Origin: Betaproteobacteria bacterium
GTDB taxonomy: Bacteria > Pseudomonadota > Gammaproteobacteria > Burkholderiales > SG8-39
NCBI GenBank assembly: GCA_016713125.1
Contig: JADJPT010000009.1
Coordinates: 62,001 to 126,000, forward strand
Reading direction: 5' to 3'
Length of the DNA: 64,000 nt
The notes beneath the pieces were generated by a model. It was not told the origin of the DNA. It did no database searches and saw only the letters and a list, made by a program, of their open reading frames with translations. A program made the translations under genes and the position numbers. Below, one piece after another: positions 17,586 through 26,037 of the stretch (positions are counted from its first letter, which is position 1; each line of letters starts with the position of its first letter).

Positions 17586-19136
17586 TCAGGGCTCCTGCAG
17601 CATGGGTGTGTCGCGGAAGATGCGTGCGTCCATCGTCTTGAGGTCTGCCGCCACCGGTACCGGTGCGGCGAGTTGGTCGAGCACATCGCGCTCGAGGTCG
17701 ATGCCAGGGGCGATCTCGGTCAGCGTGAGCCGGGCTTCGCGCAGCTCGAACACCGCGCGCTCGGTCACGTACAGCACGCGCGTGCCGCCGCCCGCCGTGT
17801 AGGGTCCGTTGAAGGACAGGTGTTCGACCCGCGGCACCACCTTTTTCACCGTGCCCTCCTTGCGGATCTTCAGCCTGCCGCCGCCCACCTCGACTTCCAG
17901 GCCCCTGGCGGTCAGCGAACCCATGAACACCACTTCCTTGGCGGTCTGCGTGATGTTGATGAAGCCGCCGACCCCCGCGACGCGGTCGCCGAACTTGGAC
18001 ACGTTGACGTTGCCTTGCAGATCCATCTCGGCCAGCCCGAGGAAGGCGATGTCCAGTCCGCCGCCGTCGTAGAAATCGAACTGCTCGGAATGCGCCACGA
18101 TCGCGTCGGGATTGGCCGAGGCGCCGAACGAGGGCGGTTGCGCGGGGGTGCCGCCGATCGGGCCGGATTCCACGGTCATGACGAAGTCGGCCAGACCTTC
18201 CTCGCGCGCCACCTGGCCCACGCCCGAGGGCATGCCGGTCCCCAGATTCACGATCGGCCGCTTCCATTTCATGAGCTCGAACATGGCGCGGCGCTGTACC
18301 ACCTTGCGCAGGTCCAGCGGCAGAACCCTGACCTCATGCGGCGCCTCGCGCCGATCGCCGGTGTAGGCCGGGTTGTATTCCTCGCCGTAGGTCTGCCAGT
18401 GGTCCTCGGGTCGCTCGGCCACCACCACGTAGTCGACCAGGATGCCGGGCACGCGCACCAGGTGCGGATGTATGGCGTGTTTGCCCACCAGTCGCTTGAC
18501 CTGCACGATGACGATGCCGCCCGAGTTGTGCGCGGCCTGCGCCAGCGCCAGCACGTCGTTGTGGAACACCTCGTGCTCCATGCTGATGTTGCCGTCCGGG
18601 TCGGCCGAGGTGCCGCGCAGGATCGCGCAATGCAGCGGGAAGGCCGGATAGAACAGGCATTCCCTGCCGCGCAGCATGAGCAGTTCGACCAGATCCTCGG
18701 TGGTGCGCGCGTTCAGCTTGCCGCCTTCGTAGCGCGGGTCCACGAAGGTGTGCAGGCCGATCTGCGAGAGCACGCCGGGCTTCTTGCCGGCGATGGCGCG
18801 GAACAGTTGCGCCACCACGCCCTGCGGCCAGTTGTAGGCCTCGACCTTGTTGGCCACGGCCAGCGCACCCAGCCGCGGCGCGGCACCCCAGTGGCCGCCG
18901 ATGATGCGCCGGACCAGCCCTTCACAGCCGAAATGGCCGGTGCCGCGCGTGGCGCGGTCGCCCTGGCCGGCGGCGTAGAGCAGGGTCAGGTCGCGCGGCC
19001 TGCCGTGCGCGAGGAAACGCGCCTCGATCGCGCTCGAGATCCCCTCGGGATGCCCGGAGCCGGTGAAGCCGGAAGTCGATACCGTCCAGCCGTCCTGCAC
19101 GAGTTCGGCGGCATGCTTGCTGGTAATGAGTTTCAT
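17586..19136 (-). CDS. Fused acyl-CoA:acetate/3-ketoacid CoA-transferase
   Basis: A 516-residue enzyme combining the alpha and beta subunits of a family I CoA-transferase in one chain, like E. coli YdiF and propionate CoA-transferases. The N-terminal half has TSGFTGSGHPEGIS; the C-terminal half has the catalytic glutamate in VESGPIGGTP. It transfers CoA between an acyl-CoA and a carboxylate by a covalent glutamyl-CoA intermediate. The substrate acid is not known. It is divergent from the kinase/acyl-CoA dehydrogenase unit across 123 bases and is followed directly by a cupin gene, which together suggest a pathway for activating and oxidising an organic acid. Confidence 0.9.
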   Translation of the reverse strand: MKLITSKHAAELVQDGWTVSTSGFTGSGHPEGISSAIEARFLAHGRPRDLTLLYAAGQGDRATRGTGHFGCEGLVRRIIGGHWGAAPRLGALAVANKVEAYNWPQGVVAQLFRAIAGKKPGVLSQIGLHTFVDPRYEGGKLNARTTEDLVELLMLRGRECLFYPAFPLHCAILRGTSADPDGNISMEHEVFHNDVLALAQAAHNSGGIVIVQVKRLVGKHAIHPHLVRVPGILVDYVVVAERPEDHWQTYGEEYNPAYTGDRREAPHEVRVLPLDLRKVVQRRAMFELMKWKRPIVNLGTGMPSGVGQVAREEGLADFVMTVESGPIGGTPAQPPSFGASANPDAIVAHSEQFDFYDGGGLDIAFLGLAEMDLQGNVNVSKFGDRVAGVGGFINITQTAKEVVFMGSLTARGLEVEVGGGRLKIRKEGTVKKVVPRVEHLSFNGPYTAGGGTRVLYVTERAVFELREARLTLTEIAPGIDLERDVLDQLAAPVPVAADLKTMDARIFRDTPMLQEP

Positions 19137-19259
19137 GGCTGGCGATTCTAGCGTTTCGCCCCGAGCGTTGGCGGCAGCGCGGGAAACCGCGTAAGCTAAC
19201 CCGCGAAAATCACGCGCCCCGCACACGCCGCCGCATCCCACCGTTCCCCTTCCTTGCCC

Positions 19260-20326
19260 ATGTTCGACCAATTCGTCGGCACTAAACCGGTTGAGGAGCG
19301 TCATCGCTTCGATGTCGCCGCGCTCGAAGCCTGGATGCGCGGCCACGTGGAAGGCTATGGCGGCGCGCTGCAGGCCGAGCAGTTCAAGGGCGGCCAGTCC
19401 AATCCGACCTACAGGCTGTCGGCGGGCGGCAGGAACTATGTGCTGCGCAAAAAGCCGCCGGGCAGGCTGCTGCCTTCGGCGCATGCCGTGGATCGCGAGT
19501 TCAAGGTCATCCGCGCCCTGCACGGCGCCGGCTTTCCGGTGGCGCGCCCGTATGCCTTGTGCGAGGACGAGGGCGTGATCGGCACCGCCTTCTACGTGAT
19601 GGACTGCGTGGAAGGGCGCGTGATCTGGGACCAGTCCCTGCCCGGCATGAGCAAGGCCGGGCGACGCGCCATCTGGGGAGAGCTCAACCGGGTGATGGCG
19701 CAACTGCATTCGATCGACTACAAGGCCGTCGGTCTCGAGGATTTCGGCAAGGCCGGCAGCTACCTGAGCGCCAGATCGGCCGCTGGTCCAAGCAGTACGT
19801 GGCTTCGCAGACCGAGACCATCGAGGCCATGGACCGGCTGATCGAGTGGCTGCCGAAGAACATACCGCAGTCCGACGAGACCACCATCGTCCACGGCGAC
19901 TACCGGCTGGACAACACCATCTTCCACCCCACCGAGCCGAAGATACTGGCCGTGCTCGATTGGGAACTGTCGACGCTGGGCGACCCGCTCGCCGATTTCG
20001 CCTATCACTGCATGAGCTGGCACATTCCGCCGGGGCAGTTCCGTGGCATCGCGGGCCTCGACCACGCCAGCCTGGGCATTCCCACCGAGCGCGAGTACAT
20101 CGCCATGTACTGCAGGCGCACCGGCCGCGAGCCGCTGTCGGAATCGCACTGGGATTTCTACATGGCCTACAACCTGTTCCGCATTGCCGCCATCCTGCAG
20201 GGCATCATGAAGCGCGTGGTGGACGGCACGGCGGCCAGCGCCCACGCGGTCGATGCGGGCAAGCGTGCACGGCCGATGGCCGAACTCGGCTGGGCGCAGG
20301 TGGAAAAGATACTGAAGAGAGCATAG
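19260..20326 (+). pseudogene. APH-family phosphotransferase, ACAD10/11 kinase-like, single frameshift
   Basis: Starts at ATG 19260 and reads GGQSNPTYRL and YVLRKKPPG, the nucleotide-binding strands of aminoglycoside-phosphotransferase-fold kinases. After GKAGSYL near 19768 the frame shifts; the second frame continues ERQIGRWSKQYVAS with the catalytic loop VHGDYRLDN and the metal-binding LDWELSTLGDPLAD, ending at 20326. Restoring one G (CTGGAGCGC) gives a normal protein of about 355 residues. Homologues are the kinase domain of human ACAD10/11 and bacterial LvaA, which phosphorylate 4-hydroxyacyl-CoA. The next gene is a matching acyl-CoA dehydrogenase, 10 bases downstream. Confidence 0.82.
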
Positions 20327-20336
20327 GGAGACGGGC

Positions 20337-21581
20337 ATGGACTTCGAATATTCGGCACGCACGCAGGAACTCAGGAAGAAGCTGCTCGCCTTCATGGACG
20401 AGCACATCTATCCGAACGAGTCCAGGTACTACGCCCACGTCAGAAGCGACAAGCGCTGGGAACCGGTGCCCGTCATCGAGGAGCTCAAGCCGAAGGCGCA
20501 GGCGGCCGGGCTGTGGAACCTGTTCCTGCCCAGATCGCCGCGCGCCCCCGGCGGCGGGCTGTCCAACCTCGATTACGCGCCGCTGTGCGAGATCATGGGG
20601 CGCGTGAGCTGGGCTCCCGAGGTGTTCAACTGCTCGGCGCCCGACACCGGCAACATGGAGACCATCGAGCGCTACGGCACCGAAGAGCAGAAGCGCCAGT
20701 GGCTGGACCCGCTGCTGGAAGGCAGGATCCGTTCGGCCTTCCTGATGACCGAGCCCGAGGTTGCGTCCTCGGATGCCACCAACATCCAGTGCCGCATCAA
20801 GCGCGAAGGCGATCACTACGTCATCAACGGCCGCAAGTGGTGGTCTTCGGGTGCAGGGGATCCGCGCTGCAAGATCTACATCCTGATGGGCAAGACCGAT
20901 CCGGACAACACCTCGCGCCATGCGCAGCAGTCGATGATCCTGGTGCCGAACGACGCGCCGGGCGTGAAGATCCTGCGTTACCTGCCGGTGTTCGGCTTCG
21001 ACGATGCGCCGCACGGCCACATGGAGATCGAACTCAAGGACGTGAAGGTGCCGGCGTCCAACATCCTGCTCGGCGAGGGTCGCGGCTTCGAGATCGCCCA
21101 GGGCCGCCTCGGACCTGGGCGCATACACCACTGCATGCGCCTGATCGGCCAGGCCGAGCGCGCCCTGGAAAAGATGTGCAAGCGCGCCACCAGCCGCACC
21201 GCCTTCGGCCGCACCGTGGCCGAGCAGGGCGTGACGCGCGAGCGGATTGCCGAGGCGCGCATCATGATCGACTCGGCGCGCTTCATGGTGCTGCACGCGG
21301 CCTGGAAGATGGACGTGGCCGGCAACAAGGTGGCGAGGAAGGAGATCGCCATGATCAAGGTGCTGGCGCCGACCATGGCCTGTCAGGTGATCGACTGGGC
21401 CATGCAGGTTCACGGCGGCGGAGCGGTATCCGACGATTTCGGTCTGGCGTTCGCCTATGCCCACGCGCGCACGCTGCGCTTCGCCGACGGTCCGGACGAG
21501 GTGCACCGCAACGCCATCGCCAAGCAGGAGATCGCCGAGCAGACCACCATAGGCGAGGCACTGGCCACGCGAAAGTCCTAG
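20337..21581 (+). CDS. Acyl-CoA dehydrogenase, ACAD11-like
   Basis: A 414-residue FAD-dependent acyl-CoA dehydrogenase. The mid-domain FLMTEPEVASSDATN and the region LGPGRIHHCMRLIGQAERAL are characteristic of the ACAD10/11 branch rather than of classical straight-chain dehydrogenases. QVHGGGAVSDDF near the C-terminus contacts FAD of the partner subunit. In the known ACAD10/11 and LvaC systems this enzyme acts on a phosphorylated 4-hydroxyacyl-CoA made by the neighbouring kinase and gives an enoyl-CoA. Here it follows the kinase gene by 10 bases. A hairpin lies 28 bases after the stop. Exact chain-length preference is unknown. Confidence 0.9.
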   Translation: MDFEYSARTQELRKKLLAFMDEHIYPNESRYYAHVRSDKRWEPVPVIEELKPKAQAAGLWNLFLPRSPRAPGGGLSNLDYAPLCEIMGRVSWAPEVFNCSAPDTGNMETIERYGTEEQKRQWLDPLLEGRIRSAFLMTEPEVASSDATNIQCRIKREGDHYVINGRKWWSSGAGDPRCKIYILMGKTDPDNTSRHAQQSMILVPNDAPGVKILRYLPVFGFDDAPHGHMEIELKDVKVPASNILLGEGRGFEIAQGRLGPGRIHHCMRLIGQAERALEKMCKRATSRTAFGRTVAEQGVTRERIAEARIMIDSARFMVLHAAWKMDVAGNKVARKEIAMIKVLAPTMACQVIDWAMQVHGGGAVSDDFGLAFAYAHARTLRFADGPDEVHRNAIAKQEIAEQTTIGEALATRKS

Positions 21582-21608
21582 GGCCGGGCTGAATCTCGAA
21601 GATTTAAA

Positions 21609-21641
21609 ACTGGAAACCCGCTCCTGGAGCGGGTTTCCAGT
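21609..21641 (+). terminator. Perfect 33-base palindrome, probable terminator
   Basis: Two 16-base arms flank a single central T at 21625, with a GC core (CCCGCTCC / GGAGCGGG). It lies between the acyl-CoA dehydrogenase stop and the GST start. It lacks a T-run on the forward side, so it could also be a bidirectional terminator or an mRNA-stabilising hairpin. Confidence 0.6.
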
Positions 21642-21686
21642 CAATTCGCATACTCAATAACATATAAATACCTCTGGGGGCAGGCG

Positions 21687-22337
21687 ATGGCGATCAAGCT
21701 CTGCGGCTTTCGCGTCAGCAATTATCACAACAAGGTGCGCCTCGCGTTGCTCGAGAAGGGCATTGCTCACGAGGAAGACGACACCTGCAAACCTTCGCAG
21801 AAGGACGAGTTCGTCGAGCGTTCGCCGGTTGGCAAGGTTCCTTTCCTGACGGTCGACGGGGCGGTGATCACCGAATCCCAGGTGATCTGCGAGTACTTGG
21901 AAGACGCCTATCCGCAGAAGCCCCTGTACCCGGCGGACCCGGTGGCCAGGGCCAAGGTGCGCGAACTGATCGACTACATCGAGCTGCACATGGAACTGGT
22001 GGCGCGCCGCATCTATCCGGAGGTGTTCTTCGGCGGACAGGTGTCCGATGAGACAAAGAAGGAGGTCGAGCGCGACCTGGCCAAGGGCCTGCGCGCCTTT
22101 GCGCGGGTGGCAAGGTTCGATCCTTACATCGCCGGCAAGGAACTGACGCTGGCTGATTGTTCGGCATTCGTGAACCTGCCGCTGATCTCGATGGCGGGCA
22201 AGCTCGCCTTCGGCCGCGACATGTTCGAGCACCTGCCGCAGGTCAAGCCCTACCTGAAGATGCTGGGCGAGCGACCGGCGTTCGCGCAGGTCAGCGCAGA
22301 TCGCAAGGCGGCGACCGAAGCCGCCACCAGGAAGTAG
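21687..22337 (+). CDS. Glutathione S-transferase family protein
   Basis: A 216-residue cytosolic GST. The thioredoxin-fold N-terminal domain (1-80) contains VSNYHNKVRLALLEKG and the cis-proline and gamma-glutamyl-binding motif GKVPFLTVDGAVITESQVI. The all-helical C-terminal domain contains ELTLADCSAF, the N-capping box. Substrate unknown. It lies just before an MBL hydrolase gene (7-base gap), so the two may be co-transcribed, and after the palindrome that closes the acyl-CoA dehydrogenase unit. Confidence 0.9.
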   Translation: MAIKLCGFRVSNYHNKVRLALLEKGIAHEEDDTCKPSQKDEFVERSPVGKVPFLTVDGAVITESQVICEYLEDAYPQKPLYPADPVARAKVRELIDYIELHMELVARRIYPEVFFGGQVSDETKKEVERDLAKGLRAFARVARFDPYIAGKELTLADCSAFVNLPLISMAGKLAFGRDMFEHLPQVKPYLKMLGERPAFAQVSADRKAATEAATRK

Positions 22338-22344
22338 CCGCGCT

Positions 22345-23190
22345 GTGAGGCTGCACACCCTCGGCACCGGCGGGCCGCGACCCGACCCGGAACGCAATTC
22401 CTCGTGTTATGTGCTGGCGGCGGCCGAGCGCAAACTGATGCTGGACTGCGGGCGCGGTGCGATTCAGGGCATGGCGCGCGCGGGACTGCCGTTCGCCGAG
22501 ATCGACACCATGCTGATCTCGCACCACCACGTGGATCACATCGGCGAGTTCGCCAACTACCTGATCACCAGCTGGATGGCGGGACGCCGCAAGCCCTTGC
22601 GCGTCTACGGCCCGCCCGGCACGCGGGGCATCGTCGAGGTGCTGACGAAGCAGGTCTACGACCGCGACATCGCCTTTCGCACCGAGGGCGAGACCGCCTT
22701 CGGGCCTTTCATCGGCGCCGAGGTGGTCGAAGTCGAGGAAGGCCTGGCATTCGAGGACGACGGCGTGCGCGTCGAGTGCACGCGCGTCGAGCACGGCCAC
22801 GGACTGCCGTTCGGAAAGAAGTTCCTGGCGCGCTGGATCTGCCTGGCCTGGAGGATAGAGGCCGAGGGCAGGGTGTTCAGCTTCAGCGGCGATGCGGTGA
22901 TGTGCGAGCCGCTGCTGCGCATCGCGCATGGCGCCGACCTGCACCTGCAGTGCTGCTATATCTCGGCTGCGGAGATGACCAGCGGTCACTTTCAGGGGGT
23001 GGGCAAGTACACGCTGGCCTGCTCTGACACCGCCGGCAAGATCGCCGAACGCGCACAGGTGAAACGCATGGTGCTGACCCATTTCCGCCAGACCACGCCG
23101 GCGAAGATCGCGGAAATGACGGCGGACATCCGGCGGGACTACACCGGTCCCATCGAATTCGCCAAAGATCTGGATGTCTTCGACGTCTGA
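22345..23190 (+). CDS. MBL-fold metallohydrolase
   Basis: A 281-residue metallo-beta-lactamase-fold enzyme starting at GTG 22345. The metal motif HxHxDH appears as SHHHVDHIGE (from residue 59), and further ligands are expected in SFSGDAVM and LTHFRQT. Overall it resembles the RNase Z/arylsulfatase-like subgroup (LGTGGPRPDPERNSSCYV at the N-terminus). It probably hydrolyses an ester or thioester in the cytoplasm; the GST next door hints at a glutathione thioester, but this is inference. It is convergent with a Bug-protein gene, with a hairpin between them. Confidence 0.83.
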   Translation: MRLHTLGTGGPRPDPERNSSCYVLAAAERKLMLDCGRGAIQGMARAGLPFAEIDTMLISHHHVDHIGEFANYLITSWMAGRRKPLRVYGPPGTRGIVEVLTKQVYDRDIAFRTEGETAFGPFIGAEVVEVEEGLAFEDDGVRVECTRVEHGHGLPFGKKFLARWICLAWRIEAEGRVFSFSGDAVMCEPLLRIAHGADLHLQCCYISAAEMTSGHFQGVGKYTLACSDTAGKIAERAQVKRMVLTHFRQTTPAKIAEMTADIRRDYTGPIEFAKDLDVFDV

Positions 23191-23249
23191 CGACGTGGAA
23201 GACATCCTCCGCAAGTCATCTCAGAGAGCCCTGCGGCTCCCCTGACCAC

Positions 23250-23273
23250 CTCCCCGGCCGGCCTGTCGGGGAG
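23250..23273. terminator. Hairpin between convergent genes
   Basis: CTCCCCG and CGGGGAG form a 7-base-pair stem with a 10-base loop, midway in the 95-base gap between the MBL hydrolase and the convergent Bug gene. It could terminate both. No T-run on either side. Confidence 0.45.
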
Positions 23274-23285
23274 TTCCTGCCGCGT

Positions 23286-24251
23286 TCAGTCCAGCTTTGC
23301 GCCGGTGGAGACGACCAGCTTCTTCCACTTCGCGGCTTCGTCCTGGATGAAGCGGCCGAACTCCGGACCGCTCATGGCACCGGGCACCGAACCCAGGGTG
23401 TTCAGGCGCTGCGCGACCTCGGGAACCTTGAGTGCCTTGACGATCTCCGTGTTCAGCCTGGCAGCGATCTCCGCGGGAAGTCCGGCGGGCGCGACGATGC
23501 CGCCCCACCCGTACAGGTCGTAGCCCTTCACGCCGGCCTCGTCCAGCGAAGGCAGTTCGGGCAGCAGCGGCGAGCGCTTCAGCGTGGTGACCGCCAGCGC
23601 GCGCGTGCGTCCGGCCTTCACGTGCGGGATGGCCGAGACCGCGGTGTCGAACATCAATTGCACCTGCCCGCCGATCAGGTCGGTCTGCGCGGGTGCCGAG
23701 CCCTTGTAGGGGACGTGCACCAGCGACACGCCGGCCAGCTGATTGAACAGCTCGCCGGCCAGGTGCGGCGGGCTCGCATTGCCGATCGAGGCGTAGTTCA
23801 GTGCGCCGGGTTTGGCCTTGGCCAGTGCGATCACCTCGGCCACCGATTTGACCGGTACGCCAGGGTTGGTCACCAGCACCAGCGGGAAGGTGCCCAGCAG
23901 GGCGATCGGCGTGAAATCCTTCGCGATGTCATAGGGCAGCTTGGGGAACAGGGCGGGATTCACGGCCAGCGCGGCCGGGAAATACAGCAGCGTGTAGCCG
24001 TCGGCCGGCGATTTCACCAGCAGTTCGGCGGCGATGTTGCCGCTGGCGCCCGGCTTGGCTTCGACCACCACGGGCTGGCCCCAGGCCTCGGTGAGCTTCT
24101 GGCCCACCATGCGCACCTGGGTTTCGCCGCCCGAGCCGGGCGGAAAGCCGATGATGACCTTGATGGGTTTGGCCGGCCAGGCCTGCGCTTGCGCGCCCAG
24201 CGCCGCGCCGGCGAGCAGCGCGGCGCAGACGGCATTCAGAACGGTTTTCAT
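23286..24251 (-). CDS. Bug-family tripartite tricarboxylate transporter substrate-binding protein
   Basis: A 321-residue periplasmic receptor. The signal peptide ends near GAQAQAWPAKP, followed by the Bug hallmarks IKVIIGFPPGSGG, AELLVKSPADGYTLL and LVHVPYKGSAPAQTDLIGGQV. Such receptors bind small carboxylates through two ordered waters; the ligand is not readable from sequence. The membrane genes tctA and tctB are absent from this window, so it is an orphan receptor. It is divergent from marC across 65 bases. Length and motifs are normal. Confidence 0.92.
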   Translation of the reverse strand: MKTVLNAVCAALLAGAALGAQAQAWPAKPIKVIIGFPPGSGGETQVRMVGQKLTEAWGQPVVVEAKPGASGNIAAELLVKSPADGYTLLYFPAALAVNPALFPKLPYDIAKDFTPIALLGTFPLVLVTNPGVPVKSVAEVIALAKAKPGALNYASIGNASPPHLAGELFNQLAGVSLVHVPYKGSAPAQTDLIGGQVQLMFDTAVSAIPHVKAGRTRALAVTTLKRSPLLPELPSLDEAGVKGYDLYGWGGIVAPAGLPAEIAARLNTEIVKALKVPEVAQRLNTLGSVPGAMSGPEFGRFIQDEAAKWKKLVVSTGAKLD

Positions 24252-24316
24252 GCGGCTTTCCTTGTTTGGGATGTGCGAGTGTAATCATGTAGCACGGGCT
24301 GTGCCAGAATGGGTCG

Positions 24317-24955
24317 ATGGACGACCTTGCCAGCCTGCGCGATTACGTGCGCTACACCGTGACGCTGCTCGCGGTGCTCGATCCCTTCCTGGCGGTGCCC
24401 ATCTTCATCGGCGTCAGCGCGCATCGCAGCGAGGCGCATCGCCATGCGCTGGCACGCGTGGTCACGCTGACGGTGCTGGGCGTGCTGGTGGTGGCGGCAT
24501 TCACCGGCGAGGCCCTGCTCGAGATCATGGGCGCCAGCCTGCCGGCTTTTCGCGTCGGCGGCGGCCTGGTGTTGCTGCTGATGGCTTTGGCCATGCTCAA
24601 CGCGGAGGCCGGCGGTGTGCGCCAGTCGGAGGCCGAGGCCGAGGAACTCGAACGCGGCCGGCTCACCGGCGTGGTGCCGCTGGCCGTACCGCTGCTGGCC
24701 GGTCCCGGGGCGATCAGCACCACCATCATCGCCGCCGAGGCCGGTGGCCCGGCGCACCGGCTGGCGGTGGCGCTGTGCATCGCGCTGGTGTGCGCTCTGC
24801 TGTGGGGCGTGCTGCGCGTGGCCCATCGCGTCGGCCCGCGCCTGGGTCAGACCGGCCTCAACATCGCGACGCGCCTGCTCGGATTGCTGCTCGCGGCGAT
24901 TGCCATCCAGACCATGGCCGAGGGCCTGCGCGCGCTGTTTCCCGGCCTGGCCTAG
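24317..24955 (+). CDS. MarC family membrane protein
   Basis: A 212-residue integral membrane protein with six predicted transmembrane helices. MarC/NAAT family signs are LDPFLAVPIFIGVSAHR near the N-terminus, VVPLAVPLLAGPGAISTTI in the middle and LGLLLAAIAIQTMAEGL at the end. Family function is not settled: one member was reported as a neutral amino-acid transporter, and E. coli MarC has no clear drug-efflux role. It is convergent with the second Bug gene, 17 bases away, and divergent from the first. Confidence 0.9.
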   Translation: MDDLASLRDYVRYTVTLLAVLDPFLAVPIFIGVSAHRSEAHRHALARVVTLTVLGVLVVAAFTGEALLEIMGASLPAFRVGGGLVLLLMALAMLNAEAGGVRQSEAEAEELERGRLTGVVPLAVPLLAGPGAISTTIIAAEAGGPAHRLAVALCIALVCALLWGVLRVAHRVGPRLGQTGLNIATRLLGLLLAAIAIQTMAEGLRALFPGLA

Positions 24956-24972
24956 CGCAGCCCCCGTCGCGC

Positions 24973-25950
24973 TCAGTCGGCTTTCACGCCCAGCGGCTGG
25001 ATGATGGCCTTCCAGCTCGCCAGGTCGCGCTTCATGCGCTCGGCAAGCGCGTCCGGCGTCGCCTGCGAGGCGAACATGCCTTGCCGCGAGAGCAATGCGC
25101 CGAACTCGGGGGTGTGCGTGATGCGCCGTACTTCGGCGCCCAGCGACTCCACCATCGCGCGCGGCGCCCCGGCCGTGGTGAACAGGGTGATCCAGTAGGG
25201 GCGCAGCGTGACCGTGGGCAGCCCGAGTTCGGCGAACGTCGGCGTGTCCGGCAGCAGCGCGTTGCGCTTGTCGGCGGACACCGCGAGCACGCGGATGCGT
25301 CCGGAGCGCGCCGCCGGCGCGGCCAGGCTGGCCGGCGGGAAGGAGAAGTTCATGCGGCCGGAGAGCAGTTCCTGCATGGCTGCGCCTGCGCCCTTGGCCG
25401 GAATGTGCTGCGCGTCGAACTTCGCCTCGCGCTTGAACAGTTCGCCGACGATGTGGCTGGGAAAGCCGTTGCCCGAGGACACGTAGTTGGCCTTGGACGG
25501 ATCCTTGCGCATCAGCGCGATCAGTTCCTGCAGGGTCTTCGCAGGTGACGAATCCGGCACGGCCAGCGCCACATCGCCGCCGTCGCCGATCATGGCCACC
25601 GGCTGCAGGTCCTTGATCGGGTCGTAGGGCATGCTGGCGTACAGCGCCGGGTTGACGACGATCGGCGCGTCCACCGTGATCAGCAGCGTGTAGCCGTCGC
25701 CAGCGGCGCGCGCCACGGCAGCGGTGCCGAGGTTGCCGCCGGCGCCGCCGCGGTTTTCGACCACGAAGGGCTGGGCGTAGCGTTCGCGCAGCTTGTCGGC
25801 CAGCACGCGGCCCAGCACGTCGGAGGGGCCGCCGGGTGCCGAGGGAATGATCAGGCTCACCTGCTTGGTCGGCCAGGACTGCGCCAGCGCGGCGGGCGCC
25901 GCGAGCAGGGGGACGAGGGCTAACAGCAGCGGCAGGGCGTGGCGTTTCAT
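24973..25950 (-). CDS. Bug-family TTT substrate-binding protein
   Basis: A 325-residue periplasmic receptor with a signal peptide (LLLALVPLLAAPAALAQ) and Bug signatures VSLIIPSAPGGPSDVLGR, NRGGAGGNLGTAAVA and GDGYTLLITVDAP. It has no adjacent permease genes. It lies downstream of an acyl-CoA ligase gene on the same strand (87-base gap), suggesting that its ligand could be a carboxylic acid activated by that ligase. The upstream gap holds a 21-base motif shared with the IclR gene promoter at 48.3 kb. Confidence 0.92.
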   Translation of the reverse strand: MKRHALPLLLALVPLLAAPAALAQSWPTKQVSLIIPSAPGGPSDVLGRVLADKLRERYAQPFVVENRGGAGGNLGTAAVARAAGDGYTLLITVDAPIVVNPALYASMPYDPIKDLQPVAMIGDGGDVALAVPDSSPAKTLQELIALMRKDPSKANYVSSGNGFPSHIVGELFKREAKFDAQHIPAKGAGAAMQELLSGRMNFSFPPASLAAPAARSGRIRVLAVSADKRNALLPDTPTFAELGLPTVTLRPYWITLFTTAGAPRAMVESLGAEVRRITHTPEFGALLSRQGMFASQATPDALAERMKRDLASWKAIIQPLGVKAD

Positions 25951-25992
25951 GTGGACTCCTGATTGCAGTTGCGAAATGCTGCGGTGTTTTTC

Positions 25993-26013
25993 ACGTTGTG
26001 TGGCGCATTGTGT
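25993..26013. promoter_or_regulatory. 21-base motif shared with IclR promoter region
   Basis: Contains the core TGGCGCATTGT. It matches 19 of 21 bases of the segment at 48329-48349 upstream of the IclR gene. It lies between the acyl-CoA ligase stop and the Bug start, where a promoter for the Bug gene is expected. A common regulator-binding site is the simplest explanation. Confidence 0.45.
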
Positions 26014-26037
26014 TCGAGGCGGGTACGGCCCGCGTCC

